A stretch of 64,000 bases of DNA from Parabacteroides sp. AD58 (GTDB taxonomy: Bacteria > Bacteroidota > Bacteroidia > Bacteroidales > Tannerellaceae), in the NCBI RefSeq assembly GCF_023744375.2, contig NZ_CP146284.1, forward strand, positions 1,426,001-1,490,000. The letters run 5' to 3'. This document shows positions 17,220 to 26,262 of this stretch, one piece after another; the first letter of the stretch is position 1; each line of letters starts with the position of its first letter. The position numbers and the translations under genes were made by a program. The notes beneath the pieces were generated by a model. It was not told where the DNA came from. It worked only from the letters and a program-made list of their open reading frames with translations, and did no database searches.

Positions 17220-17253
17220 AACTGTAAAAATTTTGATGGTTGGTAATTGACAA

Positions 17254-18510
17254 TCAGGATATGCCGCGTGAACGGCGTTTTTTCTTCTTTTTCTTGCGTT
17301 GCAGTTTGCGGGCGAGTGCCTCCTCCTGCGGGTCAGGACCGTTGATGTCGGGACTGAATATCCCGAAAGCCTGCTCGATGGTACTTTCCATGCTGTCGGA
17401 AAGGCTTTCCCGGGTGCCGGCATATTGTCCGGGAGCTTCCTGTTCCGGAAATTCCTGCGGCCTGCTGAAAAGCTGTTCGAAGGCATTGGCAGAAAACTCC
17501 TTGCCCAGACGGGAGCCGTTATATACCTCACGGTTCTTGTGGTCGATGAAGGTTACACCGTAGATGCGGCCTTCCTCGTTTTCCCTGAACACCACATTGA
17601 TGCCCTTTTCCCTGAGAAGCCGGATGAAGTCTTCCCGGTTTCCACGGCATCCGTGCATGGCCAGCGCGACGGTGTCATGGATTTTCGGCTGCCACTTCCG
17701 GTTCCTGAAGTCACGGACATTGACGCCAATCCTTTTTTCTATTCCTTCGTAGCCGAAGCGCTTGCCGATGAGTGAAGATTTGATGGGCGTGCATACCGGC
17801 CTGCCCGTATCGTCTGTCAGGGTATATACGATACCGTTGTAGGGTGAGCCTTCAAATTCTCCTCGAACCTGTTTGGCCTCGATGTTGAAGCATGAGAGCA
17901 TGGCGCTGAACTCCCCGAATGTCTGGAAACGGTAGGCGGTGAACACGCTCTTGAGGATATTGCCGACCTGACGTTTCACGTCCCCGTCCCGGTAGTCCGC
18001 TTTCTTTAGATACGGTGCCAGCAGTTCGTTCCGCTTGTCTGCCACAGGTTTGAGCCCGAATTTGTTTTCCAGTTCCCGGCAGGCTTTCATCGAGCGGTTC
18101 CATTCGTATGCGTCACTGATTTTCTCGCCGTTCTCCTTCACGCAGGTGGAGACGATATGGACATGCCTGCGGTCGATGTCCTCATGCAGATAGACGATGT
18201 AGGGCTGGTCGCCGTAGCCCATCTTCTGCATGTACTCACGTGCCAGTTCCGCGAACTGCCCGTCCGTGAGGCGGTCGTCCACCGAGGGATTCAGGGAGAT
18301 GTGCAGTACCGGCTTCTCCGTGTTCCTGTTGGCGGCGAGGTAGCTGTCGAAAGCCCACAGCGTCTGCTGCATGACATTGTGGGGATTTCCGGTGAGGTCG
18401 GTAATCATGCGGTTGCCCGCGATGATACGGGCGGTTGCCTCGTCCACTTTACGCTGGTTGTAGATGACCGCCCCGTAGAGCGATACACCCCGGTTGATTT
18501 TAGCCACCAT
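17254..18510 (-). CDS. mobB: Relaxase / mobilization nuclease MobB
   Basis: A 418-residue relaxase of the MobA/VirD2 (Relaxase) superfamily, which nicks oriT and stays bound to the 5' end of the transferred strand. An N-terminal Tyr lies in 'GVSLYGAVIYN'. The metal-binding HxH is in RRHVHIVSTC (H116 and H118). The C-terminal third is less conserved, ending in a Lys/Arg-rich tail (KLQRKKKKKKRRSRG). It overlaps mobA by 11 bp and mobC follows after 34 bp. It should act on the palindromic region at 19035-19133. Confidence 0.92.
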   Translation of the reverse strand: MVAKINRGVSLYGAVIYNQRKVDEATARIIAGNRMITDLTGNPHNVMQQTLWAFDSYLAANRNTEKPVLHISLNPSVDDRLTDGQFAELAREYMQKMGYGDQPYIVYLHEDIDRRHVHIVSTCVKENGEKISDAYEWNRSMKACRELENKFGLKPVADKRNELLAPYLKKADYRDGDVKRQVGNILKSVFTAYRFQTFGEFSAMLSCFNIEAKQVRGEFEGSPYNGIVYTLTDDTGRPVCTPIKSSLIGKRFGYEGIEKRIGVNVRDFRNRKWQPKIHDTVALAMHGCRGNREDFIRLLREKGINVVFRENEEGRIYGVTFIDHKNREVYNGSRLGKEFSANAFEQLFSRPQEFPEQEAPGQYAGTRESLSDSMESTIEQAFGIFSPDINGPDPQEEALARKLQRKKKKKKRRSRGIS

Positions 18511-18970
18511 TCTGCTGTTCCTCCTTCCTTCTTTTTATAAGGTATTCCTCCTCGAATTCCCGGGTAAGCATGACAATTCGCTTGCTCAGTACCACCAGGT
18601 CAATGGTAGCTTTCTCCAGGTTTCGGAGCAGGGCGAACGCCCGTTTCTCGCCGAAATTGGACTTGACAGCCTTCACCGTCTGGTTGTAGTTGTTGCCGAT
18701 GGCCTGGAACTGGTGATAGAAATTTGTAAGTCTGATGTAGTAGTCCATCGCAGCCTTGTCGATTCTGACGACCTTCATTTCACGTCCGAAAATCATCGCC
18801 TTGATGAATCTTGCCCGTTGTTTCATCCCGGATTTTTCAAACAGCAGCTCGAAATTTCCGTTCTCTTCCGAAGTCAGTTTGATACCGTAGCGGAATACTG
18901 CCGGGTCGGTCTTCGGTTTTCTGCCCGTGCTTCTTCTTGTTCTTCTTTTACTGTTTTCTTCCATACGCAT
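18500..18970 (-). CDS. mobA: Mobilization accessory protein MobA
   Basis: A 156-residue protein (a Met at 18964 is also possible) with a basic, Arg-rich N-terminus. A predicted ribbon-helix-helix DNA-binding part follows ('GIKLTSEENGNFELLFEKSG.KQRARFIKAMIFG', about residues 28-68), then a helical C-terminus. This is the accessory protein that assists relaxase binding at oriT in CTnDOT-type elements. First gene of the mobA-B-C operon, transcribed away from the oriT candidate. Confidence 0.85.
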   Translation of the reverse strand: MRMEENSKRRTRRSTGRKPKTDPAVFRYGIKLTSEENGNFELLFEKSGMKQRARFIKAMIFGREMKVVRIDKAAMDYYIRLTNFYHQFQAIGNNYNQTVKAVKSNFGEKRAFALLRNLEKATIDLVVLSKRIVMLTREFEEEYLIKRRKEEQQNGG

Positions 18971-19034
18971 TGAGATTTTCTGTTTCTGATTTTACGTCAT
19001 GGATTTCCGACTTTGGAGGAAATCCCTCCCGAGC

Positions 19035-19133
19035 CTTCAGGCGAGTGGCAAGTTTGTTTTGGGATGCCCGAATCATTTCGGGCTGCCCAAAACACAACTT
19101 GCTATGTTCGCTTGAACATGAATTTGCCTGAAG
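19035..19133. other. Candidate oriT of the conjugative element
   Basis: A nested palindrome just upstream of mobA. GCAAGTTTGTTTTGGG (19048-19063) pairs with CCCAAAACACAACTTGC (19086-19102). The inner CCCGAA and TTCGGG pair around TCAT. CTTCAGGC (19035-19042) pairs with GCCTGAAG (19126-19133), and TGTTC/GAACA forms a small hairpin at 19104-19118. Position next to mobA and the inverted repeats fit an oriT of a Bacteroides element. The segment CTTGCTATGTTC resembles CTTGCTTTGCTC beside the IME palindrome at 33405, so the nick may lie there; the nick site is inference. Confidence 0.6.
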
Positions 19134-19199
19134 TCAAATTGAGTTTTGACCTTCAGCCTCATTCTTCGGCTTCGGGATAGCTCCATCCGGCATCCATCC

Positions 19200-19620
19200 C
19201 GTTGTCGGTGGCAAAGTTACGGCGGTATATTTATCTGTAAAACAGAGGATTATATGTAACAAGATGTCATACGGTGACAAGGGTCGTCACCGTCTCCGGA
19301 TGATGGTGATTATTCGGGAAAATCCCTTTTTATTTGCAGTGCGGACGGTTGCGACCGGCCTTCTGATAGCGGAATAATGGTCATGTTATCCGATGATTCC
19401 GGTAACGGTTTGGATGATGGAAGCAATATCGGACGGGACCGTTGACGGATTGTCATGACCAACAGACAGACCGCGGATGGAAGCGATGTCGGAAAGATGC
19501 GGTAACAGTAGCATCAAAGGTTATGACACCGGATGATACCGTTAACGGATGCGGATTCGGATGGTTGGAAAGAAACGTCTGCGGATTCACGGATTAGTGG
19601 ATGACACCGGTATTTATTCA
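19200..19620. other. Gene-free GGAT-rich repeat region before traA
   Basis: No credible gene. The plus strand has many imperfect short repeats of the type GGATGAT, CCGGTAACGG, ACCGTTAACGG, GATGGAAGC. They are spaced irregularly and give the stretch a biased composition. It separates the divergent mob and tra operons and must hold the tra promoter. It could also be a binding region for TraA (ParA-like) partners. Confidence 0.4.
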
Positions 19621-19643
19621 ATAACAATTAAAAAGAAAGACTT

Positions 19644-20411
19644 ATGAGTAAAGAAACTTTGTTCGTTGCGATCAGCAACCAGAAAGGAGGGGTCGGGAAA
19701 TCGGCCCTGTCCGTAGTGCTTGCCAGTTACTTCCATTTCGAGAAGGGACTGAACGTGGCTATCGTTGACTGTGACTCTCCCCAACACAGTCTCGTACGTA
19801 TGAGGGAGCGTGACAAAAAGGCTGTTTCCAACAGTGCCTATTACCGGCAACTGATCAAACAGCAGTGGAACCAAGTGCAGAAAAAGGCCTATCCCATTGT
19901 AGGCTTCACCGCTGAAAAGGCAAGGGAGGCGGCTGATGCGATTGCGGCAAGCGGGGATTACGACCTTATTTTCGTGGATCTTCCCGGAACAGTCGAGTCC
20001 ACCGGGGTATTCCGTACGATTGTCAATATGGATTACGTGCTTACTCCCACCGTTCCGGACCTGATTGTGATGCAGAGTACGCTGTCCTTTGCCACGACCG
20101 TGCTTGACCACATCAAGAAGATGGAAAATACTCCGTTGCTCAAGGACATCTTCTTTTTCTGGAACAAGTTGAAAAAACGTACCAATGTGGAGATTCTCAG
20201 GTCATATTCGGAAGTCATGAGGGAGCTGCATCTGACAGTCCTTGACAGCACGCTTCCTGACCTGTGCCGTTATGAAAAGGAGATTACCCATGCCAAGCGT
20301 GCCTTTTTCCGTTGCACGCTGATGCCACCTCCGGCCAGGCAACTGGAAGGCAGCGGACTGGTGGAACTTGCGGAAGAGCTTATTGTCAAACTTAAACTCG
20401 GACAGTCATGA
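19644..20411 (+). CDS. traA: TraA, ParA-family ATPase
   Basis: A 255-residue P-loop ATPase of the ParA/MinD family. The deviant Walker A is KGGVGKS (Lys19), the second motif VDCDSPQHS, and the Walker B region YDLIFVDLPG. The length is normal. It opens the tra operon, as in CTnDOT. ParA-like proteins position DNA or protein complexes; here it may organise the transfer complex or the excised circle. Its stop overlaps the traB start by 4 bp, implying translational coupling. Confidence 0.92.
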   Translation: MSKETLFVAISNQKGGVGKSALSVVLASYFHFEKGLNVAIVDCDSPQHSLVRMRERDKKAVSNSAYYRQLIKQQWNQVQKKAYPIVGFTAEKAREAADAIAASGDYDLIFVDLPGTVESTGVFRTIVNMDYVLTPTVPDLIVMQSTLSFATTVLDHIKKMENTPLLKDIFFFWNKLKKRTNVEILRSYSEVMRELHLTVLDSTLPDLCRYEKEITHAKRAFFRCTLMPPPARQLEGSGLVELAEELIVKLKLGQS

Positions 20412-20845
20412 AAAAGAAAATCGTAGAGGTGGACGAAGATGTCCTGAAGGATATCATCGTCGGCGACATACCTGTTTTCGGCAAGGACAGCCCCGCCCCG
20501 AAAGAAAAGTCCGTGGAACATCAGGAAGCGAAAAGCCCTGCCGCAACCGTACCGGCAGATACTCCAGCGGAAAAGCCCGCCGCGGAGAAGCCCAAAAGGA
20601 AAAAGGATGAATCCTTCGGATACCGGGAAAGGTTTCTGGTCAATATACCCGCTTCAAACCGCTCCCATGTGTATATCAACCGTGAAGTGGCCGAGTGCAT
20701 CAAACGGGTACTGCCTGTCATCGCTCCGGAGATGAGCATATCCGGCTTTATCAGCAATATCCTTGTGGACCATCTGCAGAAACACTGGGACGAAATCAAC
20801 GAATTGTATAACAAAGAGTATTATAAACCGTTAAAACCATTTTGA
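20408..20845 (+). CDS. traB: TraB, DUF3408-type protein
   Basis: A 145-residue soluble protein with a Pro/Ala/Lys-rich linker (about residues 30-70) and a C-terminal domain with 'VNIPASNRSHVYINREVAEC'. It has the DUF3408 pattern seen in tra operons of Bacteroidales elements. The domain resembles a small ribbon-helix-helix-like DNA-binding fold, possibly the partner of TraA; that partnership is inference. The next gene, traC, is its paralogue. Confidence 0.8.
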   Translation: MKKKIVEVDEDVLKDIIVGDIPVFGKDSPAPKEKSVEHQEAKSPAATVPADTPAEKPAAEKPKRKKDESFGYRERFLVNIPASNRSHVYINREVAECIKRVLPVIAPEMSISGFISNILVDHLQKHWDEINELYNKEYYKPLKPF

Positions 20846-20847
20846 TT

Positions 20848-21303
20848 ATGACACAGATTATTTTTCAGGCCATTGTTGCCTGTTGCTGCATTTACACTGT
20901 TTACAGATTGTCTTTGTTTATTTTCCGTAGGCTGTTCAAGGGCAGGAAAAGCGGAAAGGATGTCCATGACGTTTCTGTTGAAACGGCAGACATCAAAAGA
21001 CATGACAATGGGGATGATGATGCTTCCAAAATAACGTTTGAGATACTGAAAGACATATCTGCTTCCAGGTCTCCGGAAAGCGGTTTCTATAAATCCATCT
21101 ATCTGGTAAACTATCCTGTTGGAAATCGGATACAAGTCTATATCAACAAGGAAAATCACTCCCATATCAAGCGTTTTCTTGCAGTTACTGCTCCTGAGGT
21201 GCCCATTTCCGGTTTTGTAAACAGGATTATAGATGAACATTTGAAGAAGTACGAGCATGAGATGTCAAAGCTGTACACGGAATGTATCACCAAACCTTTA
21301 TAA
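20848..21303 (+). CDS. traC: TraC, membrane-anchored DUF3408 paralogue
   Basis: A 151-residue protein starting at ATG 20848, 2 bp after traB. An N-terminal hydrophobic segment (about residues 3-25) is followed by a DUF3408-like domain closely matching traB ('VNYPVGNRIQVYINKENHSHIKRFL..APEVPISGF'). The domain pair suggests duplication with one copy tethered to the membrane. Likely tra operon member with the same DNA or TraA partner as TraB. Confidence 0.78.
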   Translation: MTQIIFQAIVACCCIYTVYRLSLFIFRRLFKGRKSGKDVHDVSVETADIKRHDNGDDDASKITFEILKDISASRSPESGFYKSIYLVNYPVGNRIQVYINKENHSHIKRFLAVTAPEVPISGFVNRIIDEHLKKYEHEMSKLYTECITKPL

Positions 21304-21305
21304 TT

Positions 21306-22061
21306 ATGACTGCGATATTTTATTTTACCGTAAAGGCAGTATGTGCTGTCTATATATTGTGCCATTTGTGGACATTTATTTTCCACAGACGTATGTACGG
21401 AATATGGGACCGCATTTTAAGGCTGATGCGGATTGCCCGTGTCAGAGTGTGGAGATACCGCAGACAACGCAAGGAAGAGGCGGAACGTCGTGCCCGCAGA
21501 AAGGCAAGGCGCAGAAAGCCGGAAACGGATAAGTCCAAAGGAAAAACCGAAATGACTGTTCCGTCCTCTTCTTCGGATGATGATGATGTGATAGGCAAGA
21601 CAAAGGTCATCTATCTGGAAGACCCGAAAGTTGCAAGGATGACTCCAACCCGTTCCGAGCCGATGGAGAAAATTCCATTGGAGGAAGACGAGGATATCGG
21701 TTCTGATGATGTGGAGCAGGAAAACAAAGGATTGACAGAAGAAGAGCGTGAGAAACTGATGGCTCCCGTAGATACCGAACCCGACCCGGATTTCAACACG
21801 GCATTGACAATCGAGGAAATAAACAACGTAGCGGAAGTACTTACTTCCGGGATTGTTGACGAACAGAAAGCCCTGCGTGCCGCAAGAACCATCCATTACA
21901 AACTGAGCGAAACGGAGATACTGGCTTTCCTGACCGACAAGCTGAGCAATCTGGAGAAGGTGAACGGTTTGCTTGACAAGTATCTGGGAAACCGGAGGGG
22001 TGTATCAGGAAGAAAAGGCAGTAAGGAAGATGAGCCTTTCGATATAGATAAGTATGCGTGA
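21306..22061 (+). CDS. traD: TraD, DUF4122-type conjugal transfer protein
   Basis: A 251-residue protein starting at 21306, 2 bp after traC. It has an N-terminal hydrophobic segment, then a strongly basic stretch of Arg (about residues 40-75) and an acidic linker. A helical C-terminal domain ends 'EDEPFDIDKYA'. The family (DUF4122 type) is a standard part of traA-D in Bacteroidales conjugative elements; its function is unknown. A hairpin terminator follows at 22161. Confidence 0.8.
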   Translation: MTAIFYFTVKAVCAVYILCHLWTFIFHRRMYGIWDRILRLMRIARVRVWRYRRQRKEEAERRARRKARRRKPETDKSKGKTEMTVPSSSSDDDDVIGKTKVIYLEDPKVARMTPTRSEPMEKIPLEEDEDIGSDDVEQENKGLTEEEREKLMAPVDTEPDPDFNTALTIEEINNVAEVLTSGIVDEQKALRAARTIHYKLSETEILAFLTDKLSNLEKVNGLLDKYLGNRRGVSGRKGSKEDEPFDIDKYA

Positions 22062-22160
22062 TTAAGCAGATCAAACGTGCCAGCCTGAAACGATCGAACC
22101 CTTGAAGGAGATACAGGTTGAATTTGAAAGAGTGATACGCACATGAAAACTTTGGTTTCA

Positions 22161-22206
22161 TACCCCTGCTTCCCCTTTTCGTATTTAGGGAGAAGTGGGG
22201 GTATTT
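22161..22206 (+). terminator. Terminator after traD
   Basis: Inverted repeat ACCCCTGCTTCCCC (22162-22175) with GGGAGAAGTGGGGGT (22188-22202), followed by ATTTC. It would end the traA-D transcript, separating it from traE onward. Otherwise 22062-22443 has no gene. Confidence 0.65.
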
Positions 22207-22443
22207 CATGAATAGGGATATGAAGCCTTTATCCGGTTTACACAGGCAGGAAGTGTTTTTTATAAGTGAAGTAAAAAGCACTGTAGAAATTGTTGTTAAA
22301 TGAATTGTATTGTCATGGGATCAAAACAGTTTAGATAAAACAATAAGAGTTAATTGTCTTAAACTTAACAGAAAAGGAATAGTCTGATAATTAGTCAGGT
22401 TGTTTCTTTTTCTTATTTTTGAGTATCATTATTATGACTGGTT

Positions 22444-23349
22444 ATGAAGACGCTTTTATTTATATTGCTTTCGTGGATTGTAGTGAACGGACTTTCTGCC
22501 CAGAACAACCATTTTGCTGATATATCCGTTTTGTCGGCAAGCAAGATGCAGGAAGAAAGGATGAAAGAAAAATGTCTGGACAGTATTTGGCGTGCAGAGA
22601 ACATTTGGAATTTGGGCGTTTTGGACATGTCGGGAAAACCATTTAAAGACTTGTCCGTAATCGAATCTCCAAGATGGGCAATATGGGGTTATGACCTGGA
22701 GAAATATTTCACCTCCCGGATGGTTTATCCCAAACATATGTTGACAAAGAACCAGGCCGGATATTCCATCGTCATGTTCTCTCTTGATACTTTAGGCTTG
22801 CCTCATAATGTCAGTATTCTGACAACCAGGCATAAAGACTTTGACAAGGAAGTAATCAGATTGGTTAAGGAGCTTCCACACTGTCTGCCATGCAGGGACA
22901 AGAACGGCAAACGCATGGAATGTCTATACACGGTATATGTTCCATTCCTGCCACAACATTATAGAGACAGAGTAAAGGCAGACAGTATTGCAGAAGAAAA
23001 TGCAAAACAGAGCTTTGTAGAATGGGAAGCCGTGTCTTATTTCCAAGATGGAAAACCGGGGGCCGCACAAGATTACATCACTCAACGTCTGGTGTATGAC
23101 CCTTCATTGTTGGGCGACAAACAGCAAATAAGAGGACTTTATACGATACGAATCAATTCGTATGGAGAAGTATATGAGGCTGATGTTGTGCGAAGTTGTG
23201 GAATACAGGAATGGGATAATCAAGTATTGGAAATAATCAAAGACATGCCTCGCTGGACGCCCACTATCAATTATTATGGCAAAGGGGAATATCGCAATTC
23301 TGTATGGACAACACCCATATTCTTTAAGAAGGGGGAAAAGACAGACTGA
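22444..23349 (+). CDS. Periplasmic protein with TonB C-terminal-like domains
   Basis: A 301-residue protein with a signal peptide (hydrophobic residues 4-19, then LSAQN). Two TonB-C-like regions are seen: about residues 98-160 ('YSIVMFSLDTLGLPHNVSIL') and 220-295 ('GLYTIRINSYGEVYEADVVRSCG' with 'MPRWTPTINYYGKGEYRNS'). The latter is typical of energy-transducer TonB C-termini. Lacks the usual membrane/proline-rich N-terminus, so it is probably not a functional energy transducer. It lies between traD and traE, on the tra strand, next to a minus-strand cassette, and appears to be cargo. Confidence 0.7.
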   Translation: MKTLLFILLSWIVVNGLSAQNNHFADISVLSASKMQEERMKEKCLDSIWRAENIWNLGVLDMSGKPFKDLSVIESPRWAIWGYDLEKYFTSRMVYPKHMLTKNQAGYSIVMFSLDTLGLPHNVSILTTRHKDFDKEVIRLVKELPHCLPCRDKNGKRMECLYTVYVPFLPQHYRDRVKADSIAEENAKQSFVEWEAVSYFQDGKPGAAQDYITQRLVYDPSLLGDKQQIRGLYTIRINSYGEVYEADVVRSCGIQEWDNQVLEIIKDMPRWTPTINYYGKGEYRNSVWTTPIFFKKGEKTD

Positions 23350-23472
23350 TTGGTCAGGTGAAAAGCATCTTGAAACAGGTTGTGCCGCCAGCTAAGGTGA
23401 ATATTGTTTTCTGTTCGTCACATACTCTGCAGAGTTTTGAAGAATATCCCCCTTATATATATCAATATAAAA

Positions 23473-23706
23473 TTACATTGATTTTATCAATACAAGGGTG
23501 TAAATAATAGAAGCTATGCCGATAGATAAAGCTACTAATGACCATTTTAGAAAACTTTTATCTTTGTATTTATAGCCATATATTATACCAAGGATAGAGC
23601 ATACACTTATGCCTATAGGTATTGAAAAAAAACCTATTGTTATAATAAGTATTAGCATAATAACAGCCATACAACTAATAATTTTTGTTCTTGAAATGTT
23701 ATTCAT
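23473..23706 (-). CDS. Small two- to three-helix membrane protein
   Basis: A 77-residue hydrophobic protein with segments at about residues 9-30, 33-44 and 55-73 and a charged 'KYKDKSF' turn between the last two. A decayed relative lies in the IME at about 36020-36150 (same 'CSILGIIYGYKYKDK'-like stretch). It is the last gene of the minus-strand cassette headed by the Crp-type regulator. Function unknown. Confidence 0.55.
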   Translation of the reverse strand: MNNISRTKIISCMAVIMLILIITIGFFSIPIGISVCSILGIIYGYKYKDKSFLKWSLVALSIGIASIIYTLVLIKSM

Positions 23707-23894
23707 ATGCTTGTTACTTTAAAAGTTATAATCAGTATTTATTTTTATTTTCCCTATAGCTTTCTGTTCATTGAGTCCCCGGTAGAGTCTTCTGTGTTCT
23801 TTTTATACGCCTGAAGAACTTTGATTTCGTTATACAAATTATAACAAAAGTTTTTATAGTGGGAAATAGATCTTACTTACTTATCAGACATGAA

Positions 23895-24341
23895 TTAAGA
23901 GAAGTCTTTTCGTAAGTACACCATGTCGGTAAGCTGTTTTCCGTCTTCATAAATAGGTTTATCATAATTGTCTAAGAAGAAGTTTTTCAGTCGATGTGAG
24001 ATGCGAAAGCCGCAATGTTCGTAGAAAGAGAGAGCTGAAGGTGTATCTCCCGTACCGACATACATGACGGAACATTTCCCCTGATAATATTCGAAAAGAT
24101 AATCAATGAGCCGTTTCCCGTATCCTTTGCGTTGGGAAGAGGGATAAACGGCTATATTTTTTATTTCGTAGATACTCCCTCCTTCACATGTAACAACAGA
24201 GACTGCCTTAAGATCATTATCATAAAGAGCAAACATTTCACCACGTTCCAGGTATTTGTCTATCATGCTCTCTTGCTCATCTGCCAACAACAGCAAATCC
24301 AAGAATTGTTTCTTATTAGAAGTAATAAGTTTTATATCCAC
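23895..24341 (-). CDS. GNAT-family N-acetyltransferase
   Basis: A 148-residue GNAT acetyltransferase, transferring an acetyl group from acetyl-CoA to an unknown substrate. The acetyl-CoA loop motif is VYPSSQRKGYGKRLIDYLF (about residues 66-84, R/Q-x-x-G-x-G/A type). The 'ALSFYEHCGFRISHRL' motif near the C-terminus is also standard. Full family length. It lies inside the traD-traE insertion and has no counterpart in the IME cassette. Confidence 0.85.
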   Translation of the reverse strand: MDIKLITSNKKQFLDLLLLADEQESMIDKYLERGEMFALYDNDLKAVSVVTCEGGSIYEIKNIAVYPSSQRKGYGKRLIDYLFEYYQGKCSVMYVGTGDTPSALSFYEHCGFRISHRLKNFFLDNYDKPIYEDGKQLTDMVYLRKDFS

Positions 24342-24373
24342 ATCACTATGATTTAGAATTATGTATTATTACC

Positions 24374-24730
24374 TCATTTCTCTTGTTCTGTTAAAATCTC
24401 TATCAGTTTATATCTGACATTGCTATCATCCGCAGGAGGATTTGCTAAGGTCGTTTTTTCAACCTTAAGAGTGTATTCAGTCCCTTTCTTATAAACAAAT
24501 CCGTCTATACCACTGAAAGGAAGTTTTGAATAGCTTGCATTTCCTTCTTCTTTAACAAGCATACACTCTATAGGAGTCTCACTTCCCCAAGGTGTATAAG
24601 TATCTGTTTCTGCAGAAACATACATTGTTACAATTTCTACTTTGTCTGTCAGATCATCTTTATCACAACTGGTAAAGGTGAATGTCAAAAGGAACAGTAT
24701 CAGCATTCCAAATAGATTCTTTGTCTTCAT
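24374..24730 (-). CDS. DUF4377-type lipoprotein
   Basis: A 118-residue predicted lipoprotein: a hydrophobic stretch ends in FTSC (Cys about residue 22). The mature domain has the DUF4377 pattern, 'VSAETDTYTPWGSETPIECMLV' and 'YTLKVEKTTLANPPADDS..RYKLIEIL'. Its role is unknown. The N-terminus (MKTKNLFGMLILFLL) is very like the lipoproteins at 25153 and 36293, so signal regions in these cassettes are shared while mature domains differ. Confidence 0.7.
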   Translation of the reverse strand: MKTKNLFGMLILFLLTFTFTSCDKDDLTDKVEIVTMYVSAETDTYTPWGSETPIECMLVKEEGNASYSKLPFSGIDGFVYKKGTEYTLKVEKTTLANPPADDSNVRYKLIEILTEQEK

Positions 24731-24754
24731 ATTGCTTTTATAGAAGTTTGTTTA

Positions 24755-25045
24755 TTAAAAAAAACATTGATATAAAATCCAGCATAATAAAAATAAAAAC
24801 AAGGTACTTGTTAAAATCACAAGTTTAGCCTTGAATATACTGGCTTTATCCAATTCCTCTTTTTCTAAAGTTTTTTTATGTATTTCCTCTAACTTTTCAA
24901 TTGACATCTTCGGTAAATCAACATTTTTTCCTTTTCCCATAAGATATTTATGGTGTTCTTTAATTCTCTCCCTATTTAATTTGCGAAGTTCTCGGTTTTC
25001 TTTGTCCCTCCGCATCATATCATTTATACAACCTAAAGTACCCAT
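24755..25045 (-). CDS. Tail-anchored coiled-coil small protein
   Basis: A 96-residue protein. It starts 'MGTLGCINDM' and has a highly charged helical middle ('RRDKENRELRKLNRERIKEHHKYL', about residues 12-35). One C-terminal membrane segment (about 75-95) makes it a tail-anchored protein. A broken relative is in the IME at 36175-36292. Function unknown; the charged helix could form a coiled coil. Confidence 0.6.
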   Translation of the reverse strand: MGTLGCINDMMRRDKENRELRKLNRERIKEHHKYLMGKGKNVDLPKMSIEKLEEIHKKTLEKEELDKASIFKAKLVILTSTLFLFLLCWILYQCFF

Positions 25046-25152
25046 AAGCTTTTTATTAATGATTATGTCTTGATAGACGCATTTGGTTTTAAATAGGAAT
25101 TGGAATAAAAAAGCGACAAAGTTATTTCTTGCCGCTTTTCTTGTCAGATTAA

Positions 25153-25572
25153 CTAATCAATTCTTGTAAGTTCTAATGTTGACTGATATTGAGGTTTTAT
25201 ATCAACCAGATTGTATTTGAGTATCATTTTGTCATTAGATATTTCTATCAAACTCCATGGTTGGCTTTTAAGTATAATAGAGTTCTTGAAGTAAATGTAC
25301 TTCCCTTTTATCTCATACGTGAAACCTTCCACCATAGTATATTCCGGATTTTCTGGATCTACGCAATTTATTACTCCTGTTTCTTTAGTCTCAAAATTTA
25401 TACCAACTTCTCCATTATAGGTTGGATCAGTTATATTACCTTTCCAGACCGTTTGATTTAATGATTCCGGTGTAAATTCAAACTGTGGTGTTTGGTCATC
25501 ATCTTTACAGCTATAAAAGCTAAATACACAAAGGAACAGCATCAGTATTCCATATAAGTTTATTGTCTTCAT
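25153..25572 (-). CDS. Secreted lipoprotein of the Crp-linked cassette
   Basis: A 139-residue predicted lipoprotein with lipobox FYSC (Cys about residue 22) and a DDD-rich start of the mature part. The domain has 'ESLNQTVWKGNI', 'YEIKGKYIYFKNSIILKSQPWSLIEI' and 'LELTRID' at the end, a lipocalin-like beta pattern. Its homologue in the IME is at 36293, with the same 'EIKGKYI.F...L....PW.I' core. It lies directly downstream of the Crp-type regulator in both places. The ligand is unknown. Confidence 0.65.
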   Translation of the reverse strand: MKTINLYGILMLFLCVFSFYSCKDDDQTPQFEFTPESLNQTVWKGNITDPTYNGEVGINFETKETGVINCVDPENPEYTMVEGFTYEIKGKYIYFKNSIILKSQPWSLIEISNDKMILKYNLVDIKPQYQSTLELTRID

Positions 25573-25680
25573 ACAACTATTGTTTTTTTAATACATAAAG
25601 GTACTATAAAATATTTATAGAAAACAATATATCTTATTCAATTGCAGGCTACAAATCAAAATCTCAACATATGTTGAGAT

Positions 25681-26262
25681 TCACTTGTCAAAACTTGCCA
25701 TTTTTCTTATTCTACTCATGTGGGTGGGGGTTATTCTCAAGTAAGAAGAAATCTCCTTTAGGGGAACGAGTTGAAGTAAATCCGGGCTTCTTCTAATAAG
25801 TTGTCTGTACCGTTCTTCAGGGGTCAGTCTATAAAAGTCGGTATATCTTGAATAGGTTTGAAAGCACATTTGTTCTGCTGCGATACGTGCTATATATTGA
25901 TTTTCTATGCTTCTTTCAAATTCTTTTTTTAGTTTATCAGAGTGGCAAATATATATTCTACAGGTTGTCAAAGCCTGTATGGAAATCTCAGACTTGATAT
26001 TATAAAGACATGTGGGATAATCAGCCATAAATTCGCCAGCAAAAGAAAAACCTGTATTATATTCTTTTTTTTCTGTCACGTTGTAGCAAGTGTATTTTAT
26101 AATACCTGATTCTATATATCCCCAATAAGGAAATATCTCTCCTTCTTTAGAGATATATTCCCCTTTTTTATAGGTATATGCGCTTCCATATTTTAGGCAT
26201 AAGCTCTTAAAAAATTCAGTGGGTATGTTGGACATATATGTGTTAAATGTATCCATTTTCAT
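25681..26262 (-). CDS. Crp/Fnr-family transcriptional regulator
   Basis: A 193-residue regulator: an N-terminal cyclic-nucleotide-binding-like sensor domain (about residues 15-125, with 'YKKGEYISKEGEIFPYWGYIESGIIKY') and a C-terminal winged helix ('VPLKEISSYLRITPTHMSRIRK', residues 167-188). The Bacteroidetes group it resembles often lacks the cAMP-binding residues; the ligand is unknown. It heads a minus-strand cassette and probably controls it. The homologue at 36858 heads the matching IME cassette. A second Met (26256) is also possible. Confidence 0.85.
   Translation of the reverse strand: MKMDTFNTYMSNIPTEFFKSLCLKYGSAYTYKKGEYISKEGEIFPYWGYIESGIIKYTCYNVTEKKEYNTGFSFAGEFMADYPTCLYNIKSEISIQALTTCRIYICHSDKLKKEFERSIENQYIARIAAEQMCFQTYSRYTDFYRLTPEERYRQLIRRSPDLLQLVPLKEISSYLRITPTHMSRIRKMASFDK

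Noticed and set aside
16285..17246. Overlapping open frames on both strands across mobC
   Set aside because: Both are explained by the GC-rich coupling protein gene.
19260..19610. Possible small gene in the GGAT-rich region
   Set aside because: Stops in every frame and strongly biased short motifs; no ribosome-site and no protein-like product.
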